The translations under genes and the position numbers were made by a program. The notes below the pieces were generated by a model. The model was not told the origin of the DNA. It saw only the letters and a list, made by a program, of their open reading frames with translations, and did no database searches. Positions 35,556 to 44,086 of a stretch of 64,000 bases of DNA are shown here, piece after piece. Within the stretch, counting starts at the first letter, position 1. The number at the start of each line of letters is the position of its first letter. The DNA is from JACCZH01 sp963729445. GTDB lineage: Bacteria > Chloroflexota > Chloroflexia > Thermomicrobiales > CFX8. The stretch is taken from NCBI GenBank assembly GCA_963729445.1, contig CAVSNU010000005.1:62001-126000 (forward strand), read 5' to 3'.

Positions 35556-35750
35556 TCACTGCCCGCTGAATGCCGGCAACGGCTGCCCGGCCTGCTGTGT
35601 TGCCTGGCCCGGCATGTAGCCGCGCGCCGCGAGGGCATTCAGAAACGCGTTCACGTCCCCGCCACTGGTGTTCACCTTTGCCGATCGGATACCGAAGCGT
35701 CCTTCCTGGGTCATGATCCTCTCGGGTGGAATGACTACCGGGTCGCTCAT
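35556..35750 (-). CDS. 64-residue flagellar-operon protein of unknown function
   Basis: The ATG overlaps the fliJ stop (ATGA), and the TGA lies one base before the transglycosylase ATG, so it is translationally coupled on both sides. Residues ~32-58 (VNAFLNALAARGYMPGQATQ) match the start of the transglycosylase, and the DNA of the two regions is also alike over ~70 bases. The N-terminal half has no match I recognise. It might be an export or rod-docking segment that split from, or was duplicated out of, the enzyme gene. Confidence 0.7.
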   Translation of the reverse strand: MSDPVVIPPERIMTQEGRFGIRSAKVNTSGGDVNAFLNALAARGYMPGQATQQAGQPLPAFSGQ

Positions 35751-36229
35751 GCTTTCATCCCTCCGCTCATCGCCTGCTGGTTGCCTCGACTTGTCGTCGC
35801 AATCTCGTCGATCAGTCGATCCTGCGCGGCTCGCATCCGCTGCTCCTGCTCCTCGTGATGCCGCTCACGCAGCTTTTCGAGCGCCCGCTCATCAACCCGC
35901 CGGCTGAGCAGCTTGTCGCGTGCCTCCGCCTCGCGCTGGTCCGCGTCAACGACGGTCTGCTCCTGATGCAGGACCACGACGCGCAGTCTGGCATCATGCC
36001 GCTCCGCCGCAAGCAGTGTTTCAACGTCAAGCGTCACGCCGGACTGCGCCCGGCACACACAATCCGCGAGCCCGGCCCGCTCCTGGTGCAGGAGATTCAG
36101 GGAGCTCGTCGCCTCCGTCACAGCCCGCTCACACTCCGCCAGCTCGTGCTGCGCTTCGTTGGTGAGGCGTTGCCGGTACTCCAGCACGCGCCGGAGACGA
36201 AATGTTCGGTCGTTCCTGGAGCTATCCAT
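35747..36229 (-). CDS. fliJ: Flagellar export protein FliJ
   Basis: 160 residues, almost wholly predicted coiled coil, with many Glu, Arg, Gln and Leu heptads (RLRRVLEYRQRLTNEAQHEL at the start; RVDERALEKLRERHHEEQEQ late). Length, position after fliI and the FRLRRVLEYR opening fit FliJ, the central stalk that links the FliI ATPase ring to the FlhA export gate. Sequence identity in this family is low, so the call leans on synteny. It is 26 bases beyond fliI. Confidence 0.85.
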   Translation of the reverse strand: MDSSRNDRTFRLRRVLEYRQRLTNEAQHELAECERAVTEATSSLNLLHQERAGLADCVCRAQSGVTLDVETLLAAERHDARLRVVVLHQEQTVVDADQREAEARDKLLSRRVDERALEKLRERHHEEQEQRMRAAQDRLIDEIATTSRGNQQAMSGGMKA

Positions 36230-36255
36230 CGATTCTCATCCTCATGCAGCGCTCA

Positions 36256-37599
36256 TTACGCGCTTCGCAACACCGCTTCGAGCCGGTCAATGGATTCTGT
36301 GAACGGCGTCTGTTCAGTAGGAAGCTGTCTTAAAAAATCCCAAATGTTTGGCATCAACGCGATCGCGCGGTCAACGGCGGGGTTCGACCCGGCGACGTAG
36401 GCCCCAATATCGATGAGATCGCGCGCGCTCTCGTACCACGCGAGTGTTTCGCGCAGATCGGACGACAGCCGGCGATGACGCTCGTCCACCACCACGTTCA
36501 TCAGCCGGCTAACACTGCCGGAGACCTCAATGGCCGGGAAATGACTCTTGTCCGCGAGCTGTCGTGACAGGTGAATGTGGCCATCCAGAATGCCACGCAC
36601 CGTGTCGGTGACCGGCTCGCTGAGATCATCACCCTCGACAAGCACGGTGTAGAACGCGGTAATACTGCCCAAAATGCCGTTGCCACTCCGCTCCAGCAAG
36701 CGCGGCAGCACGGCAAACACCGATGGGGTGTATCCGCGCGTCGCCGGCGGTTCGCCGGCGGCCAGGCCGATCTCGCGTTGCGCCATCGCGAAGCGCGTGA
36801 CCGAGTCCATCATCAAGGTGACGGCCAGGGATTGATCGCGGAAGTACTCGGCGATCGTCGTCGCCGTCCAGGCCGCCTTGATGCGCGACAACGCCGGTTG
36901 ATCGGACGTCGAAACGATCACCACCGATTTCGCCAGGCTCTCCGCGCCAAGATCATTCTCGATGAACTCCTGGACCTCACGGCCACGTTCGCCGATCAGC
37001 GCGATTACCCGCACGTCGCTCTGCGTGTTGCGGCAGATCATGCCGAGGAGCGTGCTCTTCCCGACGCCGGAGCCGGCGAAGATTCCCATGCGTTGTCCCT
37101 GAGCACAGGTAACGGCGGCGTCAATGGCGCGCACGCCGGTAGGCATGACCTCGGTAATAGGAATGCGGTTCATCGGATTTGGCGGCGACATATTTGGCCG
37201 CGCCACATCGCGGCAGTGGAGCGGCCCCAGATTGTCGAGCGGCCTGCCCAGACCATCGATGACGCGACCGAGCAGCTCGGGACCGACCGGGACGCTGAGC
37301 GACGCTCGCCGCGGAACAACCCTGCTCCCCGGGCGTACCCCACGGAGATCAGCGAGCGGAACCAGCACCAGCCGTTCATCGCGGAAGCCAACGACCTCGG
37401 CCGTGATCCGGCCCTCCTCGCCCAGCGACGGGAAGATGTTGCAGATATCGCCGATCTCCAACTCGAGTCCTTCAGCCTCGATGGTCAGCCCGATGCCCTG
37501 GACGACCCGGCCCTCGCGCCTGACGGGTATCAGCTCATCGAGTTTGTCCCGAAACGGCTGGATGAACACCGGCTGCGTGTCCCGTTGCGCGTTACTCAT
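36256..37599 (-). CDS. fliI: Flagellum-specific ATP synthase FliI
   Basis: 447 residues, the usual length. Walker A GIFAGSGVGKST near residue 175, the GERGREVQEFI segment, Walker B TLMMDSVTRFA and the late FLRQ box are those of the type III export ATPase family related to F1 beta. It drives unfolding and delivery of rod, hook and filament subunits. The ATG overlaps the fliH stop by eight bases (ATGAGTAA), so FliH and FliI, which form a complex, are translated together. Confidence 0.96.
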   Translation of the reverse strand: MSNAQRDTQPVFIQPFRDKLDELIPVRREGRVVQGIGLTIEAEGLELEIGDICNIFPSLGEEGRITAEVVGFRDERLVLVPLADLRGVRPGSRVVPRRASLSVPVGPELLGRVIDGLGRPLDNLGPLHCRDVARPNMSPPNPMNRIPITEVMPTGVRAIDAAVTCAQGQRMGIFAGSGVGKSTLLGMICRNTQSDVRVIALIGERGREVQEFIENDLGAESLAKSVVIVSTSDQPALSRIKAAWTATTIAEYFRDQSLAVTLMMDSVTRFAMAQREIGLAAGEPPATRGYTPSVFAVLPRLLERSGNGILGSITAFYTVLVEGDDLSEPVTDTVRGILDGHIHLSRQLADKSHFPAIEVSGSVSRLMNVVVDERHRRLSSDLRETLAWYESARDLIDIGAYVAGSNPAVDRAIALMPNIWDFLRQLPTEQTPFTESIDRLEAVLRSA

Positions 37600-38269
37600 C
37601 GTCGATCACCTGTGCCAGCGCATGCCGGATCTCGCTCAGCTGGGTCTTGATGCGCGCGTCGATAAAGCCGGACTTGGTGCCGATCATGCAACCGCCGGGA
37701 CTGACGAGGGGGTCGGTCAGGATCTCAATCTGTCCTCGCTTGCTGCCAAGTGCGTTGGTCGCCCAGCGATCCAGGACAGGGTAGTCATTGGGGTGCACGA
37801 TGACCTTCGTTACGCGCTCGATGGGCGTGTGACGCAGCGCGAGGGCAGCCACACGCTCGACCGTGGAGATATCGAGACTGATCTCCTTGTTGATGACTCG
37901 CTCGGCAACGGCCAGCGCCAGCGCCACAAGCTCCGCCTGGCAGGTGGCTCGCAGCTCAGCCGCAGTCACGGTTGCCTGCTGGATAAGGTCCTGGAAGCGG
38001 CCAAAGGTCGCCTCCATCTCGGCTTGCAGCTGCGCTTGCACCTCCTCGCGCGCCTGGGCTAGCAAGGCGGCCTTGAGCTCGTCCAGTTGTGCCGCCTGCT
38101 CGGCCTGCGCCTGAAGTAACAGCTCAGCGGCTCGCGTCTCCGCATCAGCGACGATGGCATCCGCGCGCTCCTGTGCCTCGCGAACGAGGGCGATCGCCCA
38201 TTCGCGGTCGGAGCGCGACGGGCGTGGCAGTATCGGGTATGCCTCAATACCTGGAGCGGCCTGTTTCAT
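37592..38269 (-). CDS. fliH: Flagellar assembly protein FliH
   Basis: About 225 residues. I start at the ATG at 38269 (MKQAAPG); a GTG one codon earlier is equally possible, while the longer upstream frame overlaps fliG. A long Ala/Gln/Glu-rich coiled coil (EAQERADAIVADAETRAAEL) precedes a globular C-terminus with VNKEIS-like VINKEISLD, IVHPNDY and GGCMIGTKSGFIDARI. These are the FliH/YscL and V-ATPase E-subunit features. It regulates FliI and links it to the C ring. Confidence 0.9.
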   Translation of the reverse strand: MKQAAPGIEAYPILPRPSRSDREWAIALVREAQERADAIVADAETRAAELLLQAQAEQAAQLDELKAALLAQAREEVQAQLQAEMEATFGRFQDLIQQATVTAAELRATCQAELVALALAVAERVINKEISLDISTVERVAALALRHTPIERVTKVIVHPNDYPVLDRWATNALGSKRGQIEILTDPLVSPGGCMIGTKSGFIDARIKTQLSEIRHALAQVIDDE

Positions 38270-38288
38270 CACGCGGGACGGAACATGG

Positions 38289-39317
38289 TTAGCCAAGCAG
38301 CTCCTCCTCCCCGCGAGCGATGATGATCTGCTCCGATTCCTCAAGGCGGCGGATGATGGTGACGATGCGTTGCTGCGCCTCTTCGACATTTCGGATGCGG
38401 ACGGCGCCGAGATACGCGATCTCCTCACGCAGCACCTCGGCGGCCCGCGACGACATGTTGTTAAAGATGTGCTCTTTCAGATCGTCGCGGGCCGCCTTCA
38501 GCGCCAGCGCCAGATCCTTCGAATCGACGTCGCGCAGCACGCGCTGGATTGCCCGGTCGTCGAGCAGAATGACATCATCAAAGGTGAACATGAGCTTCCG
38601 GATTTCCTCGGCGAGTGCCGGGTCGCTCTCCGCGAGACGGTCGAGAATGTGTTTCTCCGTGCCCCGGTCAACCGTCGTGAGGACGTTGACGAGGTGTTCC
38701 GTCCCGCCGACGCGCATGGCGTCCTGGGAAATCAGCGAGGACATTCTGCGGCGCATCACTTCCTCAACGCGCGCCACAATGTCTGGCGGCGTCCTGTCCA
38801 TCGCCGCGATACGGCGTGCCACGTCGGCTTGCAGCCCATCGCCAAGGTTCGTGAGCACCATCGCGGCCTGCGCCGCCGGCAAGTACGACAGAATGAGGGC
38901 GACGGTCTGCGGATGCTCGTTCTGCATGAACGCTGCCATCTGCTTCGGGTCCGATTTGCGCAGGAACTCGAAGGGTGCCGCCGGGTGCATCGCAACGACG
39001 CGCTCGAGGAGCGCCGCCGCATCCTCCGCCCCGATGGCCAGGCTCAGCATCTCGCGGGCGTAGTCAACGCCGCCGGAGGCAATAAAGCGTTGCGCAAGCA
39101 CCATTTCATGGCATTCATCCATCAGCGCAACGCGATCGGCCTCGCTCAGCCGGCCAAGGGCGGCCACTTGAACCGTCAACGCCTCCATCTCGTGCTCTTT
39201 GAGTTGCTTGAGCACCTTCGAGGACGCCTCGGGACCGAGCGCAACCAGCAGTCCGGCCGCTTTGGTAACACCGCTCAGTGTTGATACGCCTGGCGATTGG
39301 GCGAGTGCGCTAGCCAT
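38289..39317 (-). CDS. fliG: Flagellar motor switch protein FliG
   Basis: 342 residues. The middle domain has the EHPQT motif (134-138), and the C-terminal torque domain has LMFTFDDVILLDDRAIQRVL followed by LALALKAARDD with the charged residues that face MotA. The N-terminal domain (KAAGLLVALGPEASSKVLKQL) binds FliF. All three domains are complete. It starts three bases after fliF, as in most flagellar operons. Confidence 0.96.
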   Translation of the reverse strand: MASALAQSPGVSTLSGVTKAAGLLVALGPEASSKVLKQLKEHEMEALTVQVAALGRLSEADRVALMDECHEMVLAQRFIASGGVDYAREMLSLAIGAEDAAALLERVVAMHPAAPFEFLRKSDPKQMAAFMQNEHPQTVALILSYLPAAQAAMVLTNLGDGLQADVARRIAAMDRTPPDIVARVEEVMRRRMSSLISQDAMRVGGTEHLVNVLTTVDRGTEKHILDRLAESDPALAEEIRKLMFTFDDVILLDDRAIQRVLRDVDSKDLALALKAARDDLKEHIFNNMSSRAAEVLREEIAYLGAVRIRNVEEAQQRIVTIIRRLEESEQIIIARGEEELLG

Positions 39318-39320
39318 AGC

Positions 39321-40907
39321 CTACTTATCCTCGTTCATCCACAGGCGCACCAGCGCAGCGATCTGAGAGGGGTCCTTTTCAGCCAGATCCAGCACCTGCT
39401 GATGTGCGACTGAGGGACGTCGGGTCGGCAATGGCGGCGGAGCAACCTGAGGCTCGGCTGCTGGTATCTGGAACGTCGGCTGCTCTATCTCCGTCGCGGA
39501 GAATGAAGCGCCGCCGGCATAGCCCGGGTTGTATTGAGGGATCGCTGGATACAGATCGTCCTCTGGCTTCAGGAGCACACGCCGTGCGATGAGGATAGCC
39601 GCGATCGGGATCAGGATAATGCCCAACACCTTCAGAATCGAGAGCAGCTGATCCAGCCGGCTTGCCCCGGATTCGGGGACCTCAAGATCCAGCGCCTTGA
39701 AGGGCACTGCGCTCACCGTCACCATGTCGCCTCGCGCCAGATCGATCCCGGCAGCGGCGGTCACGACGTTCTGAATCTCCTGCGCGACCATCGGATTGAC
39801 TTCATTGCCATCCAGCAGAACCGCGACCGTCAGACGCTCCACCTGCCCGGGAGCTTCGACCACACTCTCGACCCGGCGCGAGAGCTCGTAGTTCGTCGTT
39901 ATGTCACTTGACGAATACTCCTGCGTGTCGCCGCCGAGCGCCTCCTCCTGGAATGTCTGCGTGTTGTTCTCGGTGCCCGGCACTCCCTGGCCGGACGTCG
40001 TGCTTCCAGAAGACGTTTCCGTCGATTCCTGCTGGCTGCGGATCTGCGGCTCGGTGTTATCCGGTGAGAACGTTTCACTCTCGACCGAGCGTTGATCCCA
40101 GTTCAGCACGGCATTGACCCGCACGATGGCGCCGTCTGACCCTGCGACTCGATTAATCATCGTTTCCAGGCGCTGACTAAGGTCGGTCTCGTACGCCTTC
40201 TGCATGCCGAAGGTATCTTCCGCGCCGGCAAAGGCCGTGTCCCCCTCGGTCCCCGACCAGATGGACGCGCCGGAATTGTCGATCACGGTGAGGTTCTCAG
40301 GACTCAGGCCCGGCACGGAACTTGAGACCAGATGCGTGATGCCTTTGATCTGCTCTTTGGCCAGCTTGCCGCCCGGCTTGAATTGCACGACGACTGCCGC
40401 GGTCGTCGGCTCCTGGTTGTCTGAAAAGAGCGACTCTTCCGGAATGACGATGTGCACCCGCGAGGCGGCGACCACATCGATCTTGTTGATGGTGCGCTGC
40501 AGCTCACCTTCGAGCGCGCGCTGATAGTTCACCTGCTGAGCAAACTCAGTGATGCCGAACGACGATTTGTCAAACAGCTCGAATCCGACGCTACCGCCCT
40601 TTGGCAGACCGTTGCTGGCGGCGTCCAGCCGCACACTGGCGACCTGTTCCGGTGGCACACGAATGGTTGACCCGTCGGCACTGAGCTCGTAAGGGATCCC
40701 CTGAGATTGGACGTGCTCCACGATCGCCGCGGCGTCATCGCTCGCCAGCCCGCTAAAGGCCGTCTGATACTGCTGCGACGGGCGCGACAGCATGAGCAGC
40801 CCGCTGGCCAGTAGCGCGACGATTGCGATCGAGATGACGCCGACTCGCTGATTCTGAGAGAGTCGTCCCCAGAGGTTGCGAAGCCATGCAAATTGCTGAA
40901 TACCCAT
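39321..40907 (-). CDS. fliF: Flagellar M-ring protein FliF
   Basis: 528 residues with two membrane helices (residues ~22-42 and ~435-460). The ring-building motifs are seen in the N-terminal half (YQTAFSGLASDDAAAIVEHV, NYQRALEGELQRTI, ASRVHIVIPEESLF, VSSSVPGLSPENLTVID). The C-terminal tail that binds FliG is Pro-rich and ends DPSQIAALVRLWMNEDK. It forms the MS ring that houses the export gate. It follows fliE after 29 bases. Confidence 0.95.
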   Translation of the reverse strand: MGIQQFAWLRNLWGRLSQNQRVGVISIAIVALLASGLLMLSRPSQQYQTAFSGLASDDAAAIVEHVQSQGIPYELSADGSTIRVPPEQVASVRLDAASNGLPKGGSVGFELFDKSSFGITEFAQQVNYQRALEGELQRTINKIDVVAASRVHIVIPEESLFSDNQEPTTAAVVVQFKPGGKLAKEQIKGITHLVSSSVPGLSPENLTVIDNSGASIWSGTEGDTAFAGAEDTFGMQKAYETDLSQRLETMINRVAGSDGAIVRVNAVLNWDQRSVESETFSPDNTEPQIRSQQESTETSSGSTTSGQGVPGTENNTQTFQEEALGGDTQEYSSSDITTNYELSRRVESVVEAPGQVERLTVAVLLDGNEVNPMVAQEIQNVVTAAAGIDLARGDMVTVSAVPFKALDLEVPESGASRLDQLLSILKVLGIILIPIAAILIARRVLLKPEDDLYPAIPQYNPGYAGGASFSATEIEQPTFQIPAAEPQVAPPPLPTRRPSVAHQQVLDLAEKDPSQIAALVRLWMNEDK

Positions 40908-40936
40908 TCAATGTACACCTTCGCCGGTGAACCGCA

Positions 40937-41245
40937 CTACAGCGGCATACTCATGATCTCCTTGTACGCGTCAAGGACCTTGTTGCGTACCTGGAGCGCA
41001 GTCTGTAGCTCAAGACCCGTCGCTTCGAGCGCAACCATGACCTCGTGCAGATCGACATCCTCGCCGGCTGCAAGGCGCGTGACGAGCTGGTCTGCGCCGG
41101 CCATTGACGCCCCGAGGCCTTCGATCGCGTCGCCAAGTACATTGGCAAACGATGCGCCCGGCGGCTCGTTCGTCATTCCGGCCGGTTTGATCGCCGGACT
41201 CGCAAGCGCCTCGAGCGGCATGCCAACTGGTGTGATGGGAGACAT
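40937..41245 (-). CDS. fliE: Flagellar hook-basal body complex protein FliE
   Basis: 102 residues from the ATG at 41245 with TAGGAG seven bases upstream. The conserved part is the C-terminal two-thirds: ANVLGDAIEGLGASMAGADQ, then LHEVMVALEATGLELQTALQ and VRNKVLDAYKEIMSMPL, which is the FliE signature. It joins the MS ring and export gate to the rod. Normally flgB-flgC-fliE are adjacent; here an NlpC/P60 gene lies between flgC and fliE. Confidence 0.94.
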   Translation of the reverse strand: MSPITPVGMPLEALASPAIKPAGMTNEPPGASFANVLGDAIEGLGASMAGADQLVTRLAAGEDVDLHEVMVALEATGLELQTALQVRNKVLDAYKEIMSMPL

Positions 41246-41247
41246 TC

Positions 41248-42648
41248 TTATACTCCTAACCGGCGCGCGGTGTAGTACCGCGGCCCCCAATAGCTGTCCC
41301 ACAAATTGCTGACGACAACGCCGACGCGTTCACTGGCGGCGTGCAGGAACCGGCCGTCGCCGATGTAGATGCCCACGTGCGAGAGTCCCCAGGCGTCGGT
41401 GTTCTGGAAGAAGACCAGATCTCCGGGCAGCAGGGCGTTGGGCGCAACGTACGACCCGCTCACCACCTGGATGTTGAGGTCGCGCGAGAGCTGCGTCGCA
41501 CCGACCTGGTTCACGACGTAATAGACCAGACCGGAGCAATCGAATCCGGACGGCGTCGTGCCACCCCAAACGTAGGGCACCCCAACATGCTTGAGCGCCT
41601 CGGCAACGATGGCCGCACCGAGACCGGCCGTCGCAGGTTGGCCGGTGCCGACAACCGCTAGCTGCGGCGTTTCCGGCTGACCACTCGCCCGAGCGGGATC
41701 ACTCGCGCCTCCCGATGATGTGACCGTTGCGGCCGCATTCGTCCAGACAAGGTAGTCGCTGTGGGACCAGCCAACCGTGCCCATGTAATCGACCTGGTAC
41801 CAATCGTTACCGGAGTCATCCGTTGCCGGTCCGGCGGTCACGGTTGTCACGTCGCGTTCAGGAATCACTGTTCGAACCGCCGAGCCGTAAGAACCCTCAA
41901 CGCGCAGATTCGCCCCGGCGCCATCGGTGCCGCTGACCATCGCCCGCTCGCCGATCGTCAGATTGGCCGGGGTGGCGTCCGTGACGAGCGGGTCACGCTC
42001 CCCGGCCAGGGGTGACTGCGGCTGGACGATCGATAAGTAGGCCATCCGGCTATAACCAGACGTTCCTTGATAATCAAGCAGTGCCCACGGTTCCCCGGAA
42101 ACGTCGACCAACGCTGTCTCGACAACACTGGCCACCGCGCCTTCGGGCATCACCGTGATGGTCGCCGCCTCCAGGGAGGCTTCCGCGCGCAACCGCAGGC
42201 CGTAGCCGCCCGTGTTAACGACGGTGGCGGCGCCCGGCGTCTCGACAGATGCGTCGCTCTGGCCGTCGCCGGTGACGGTGGTGGAGACATACGCGGCGCT
42301 CACCCATCCGCTGCTGATCTCGCCCCAGGCATCCGCGGTCACGTGATACCAGCTCGAGCCGTCGTCGGCCGTCACCGGTCCCTCCAGGACGGTCACGACT
42401 GTGCCCTCGTGGAGCGTTGTGCGAACACCCGAATGCAGTGTCGGCTCGGCGCGCAGGTTCACCCCATCACTGCCGGTCTGTGCGATCTGGACGACGTCGC
42501 CGATAGCGACAGCGGGTGCTGCCGCGACTGGCGGCACCAACCCCAGGCCGATCACCAGCGCGAATATGAGCACGAGTGATTTCTGATGTAGATTCCGTTG
42601 TTGCACTGATGTCCCATGCCCCACCGGCGAGGAGGTCGCTCCCTCCAT
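41248..42648 (-). CDS. Secreted NlpC/P60 peptidase with three SH3 domains
   Basis: About 466 residues; the start is uncertain (ATG at 42648, GTG at 42657), none with a strong ribosome site. A hydrophobic signal segment (SLVLIFALVIGLGL) ends near AAAPA. Three bacterial SH3 domains follow (approx. 48-120, 130-200, 220-290; each with an LRxE motif such as VNLRAEP, LRLRAEA and ANLRVEG). An NlpC/P60 domain closes the protein, with catalytic C371 in GFDCSGLVYY, H424 in LSHVGIYIG and H436 in FLHAAS. It should cut peptide stems of peptidoglycan. Between flgC and fliE, it may clear the wall for rod growth. Confidence 0.88.
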   Translation of the reverse strand: MEGATSSPVGHGTSVQQRNLHQKSLVLIFALVIGLGLVPPVAAAPAVAIGDVVQIAQTGSDGVNLRAEPTLHSGVRTTLHEGTVVTVLEGPVTADDGSSWYHVTADAWGEISSGWVSAAYVSTTVTGDGQSDASVETPGAATVVNTGGYGLRLRAEASLEAATITVMPEGAVASVVETALVDVSGEPWALLDYQGTSGYSRMAYLSIVQPQSPLAGERDPLVTDATPANLTIGERAMVSGTDGAGANLRVEGSYGSAVRTVIPERDVTTVTAGPATDDSGNDWYQVDYMGTVGWSHSDYLVWTNAAATVTSSGGASDPARASGQPETPQLAVVGTGQPATAGLGAAIVAEALKHVGVPYVWGGTTPSGFDCSGLVYYVVNQVGATQLSRDLNIQVVSGSYVAPNALLPGDLVFFQNTDAWGLSHVGIYIGDGRFLHAASERVGVVVSNLWDSYWGPRYYTARRLGV

Positions 42649-42667
42649 GCCATTCACGATGTCGTGG

Positions 42668-43117
42668 CTAGCCGCGCCCAATCTGAAGCGCCCGCAGCGC
42701 CAGGTTCTTGGTCGCGTTCAGCACGGTCACGTTGGCCTCATACGCGCGGCTGGCCGACATCATGTCGGTCATCTCGGTGACGATGTCGATGTCGGGAAAG
42801 AGCACGTTGCCGTTCTCATCGGCATCGGCGTGTTCGGGGCTATGTACCTCACGGACCGCCGTTTGATCGGCGTGGATCCCCACGACCGCGACGCCGCGGC
42901 CGGCAATGTTCGACGAGGCCGCCAGGCGCTGCTGGAAACCAACGCGGTTGGACCCACCAGCTTCCGCACGAAAGACCACCTGGCGCCGGTGATAGGGGCC
43001 CCCGTCAGGCGTCCGCGTCGTTTCGACGTTTGCGACATTGCTCGCGATGACGTCCATTCGCAGCCGCTGTGCGCTGAGGCCAGACATGCTAATACGCATG
43101 GTGTCGAGAATACTCAT
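42668..43117 (-). CDS. flgC: Flagellar basal-body rod protein FlgC
   Basis: 149 residues from the ATG at 43117 (MSILDTMRISMSGLSAQRLR). The rod motif ASNVANVETTRTPDGGPYHR and a C-terminus with VTEMTDMMSASRAYEANVTV are FlgC signatures. Upstream in-frame codons to 43363 encode low-complexity sequence and are rejected. It is the first recognisable gene of the leftward basal-body operon, with a 319-base spacer upstream. Confidence 0.94.
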   Translation of the reverse strand: MSILDTMRISMSGLSAQRLRMDVIASNVANVETTRTPDGGPYHRRQVVFRAEAGGSNRVGFQQRLAASSNIAGRGVAVVGIHADQTAVREVHSPEHADADENGNVLFPDIDIVTEMTDMMSASRAYEANVTVLNATKNLALRALQIGRG

Positions 43118-43436
43118 CGAGCCCACCCTTCCCCGTGCCGGTCGATCGCCGCTACCTACAGCGACGAGCGCAAACCCCAAGCCAGCAGACCCAGCGACTC
43201 TCCTCACAGGAAGCGCCGCCGCACCCCGGTTGAGCTCCTCATGGAGTGACGCCGTAAGGAACGCGGCCGGGCGCCGTGATCCATCACTGTGTCTTGCGGT
43301 CATGACCATAGCAATCAGGAGGGCAGGGCAGCATCCCCCAACGGTCCCGCCGGGCACGAGCAAAAAGTCTTACATGCACAAGTAACTCTGGGAGCCCGTC
43401 TGGCGGAACTCCCATCTCAACGATGTCTGGGGCGGG
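43118..43436. other. Spacer between the sortase gene and flgC
   Basis: No gene is supported. It should carry the promoter for the flgC operon, or a processing site if the block is one transcript. A weak stem GGGAG-N14-CTCCC lies near 43391-43415, just after the sortase stop. No sigma-28 site matching those at 47351 and 49445 was found. Confidence 0.4.
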
Positions 43437-44075
43437 TTAAATACGCTCGGCGCGGACCACCAATCGATCGAGAAACACGCCGTCGGACACGCAGGTGAGC
43501 AGTGTCACCCGCTCGTACAAACCTTGATGCAGGACACTCGTATCCTCTTCAGGCACCACCGTTGTGGAGACCACCTGATACGTGAACTCTCCGCCTGAGC
43601 TGCGCAGCAGGATCTTGTCGCCTACCTGTACCTGTGACAGATTGACGAACACGCCGCTGCCGCCCTCCGTGCTGACGTGTCCCGAGATCACGATGTTTCC
43701 GGGCTCTCCGGGATGCGCGGTGCCCATGTGATGTGCTGCTGTCTGCACCGGCACGAGCCAGGTCCACCGATCGCCATCCAGTGATGAGGAGATACTCTCC
43801 ACGGTGGCATCCAGACCAATCACCGGGATCTGGAGGACGGTTGGCCCCGGCGTGCGCAACGCGGCCGCGGCAACGCTCCCCTCTTGAAGATCCGGCCTGG
43901 CAGGCGAGGACACTGGGCGCGCGGTGCCGGCAGGAGTGGATGGCGCAGTCGGGTCAACCGCCTGCGCAATGCTCGTCGGAGCCGGGTTCCGTTCAATGGT
44001 GACCGTGACCGGCGAGCTGCAGGCGGCGGTGCCGGCGACGACGAGCAGCAGTAACACCCGGCGAACGTGCCGCAA
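43437..44075 (-). CDS. Class D/E-like sortase within the flagellar gene string
   Basis: 212 residues from a TTG at 44075, chosen because AAGGA lies eight bases upstream and it follows the previous stop by 11 bases. The ATG at 44135 overlaps that gene by 49. The N-terminus has a hydrophobic stretch ending in GTAAC (Cys19), which may be a lipobox. A Pro/Thr/Ala-rich linker leads to the sortase barrel: catalytic H133 in ISGHVST, C195 in LLTCVSDG and Arg in DRLVVRAE. This transpeptidase normally joins LPxTG-like proteins to the wall. Its position after fliD-fliS-fliT and before flgC is unusual. A second sortase lies at 60566. Confidence 0.86.
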   Translation of the reverse strand: MRHVRRVLLLLVVAGTAACSSPVTVTIERNPAPTSIAQAVDPTAPSTPAGTARPVSSPARPDLQEGSVAAAALRTPGPTVLQIPVIGLDATVESISSSLDGDRWTWLVPVQTAAHHMGTAHPGEPGNIVISGHVSTEGGSGVFVNLSQVQVGDKILLRSSGGEFTYQVVSTTVVPEEDTSVLHQGLYERVTLLTCVSDGVFLDRLVVRAERI

Positions 44076-44086
44076 TGCCCCGGTCC

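Noticed and set aside
36571..37650. A 359-codon plus-strand frame
   Set aside because: Antisense to fliI; a shadow of the long GC-rich gene.
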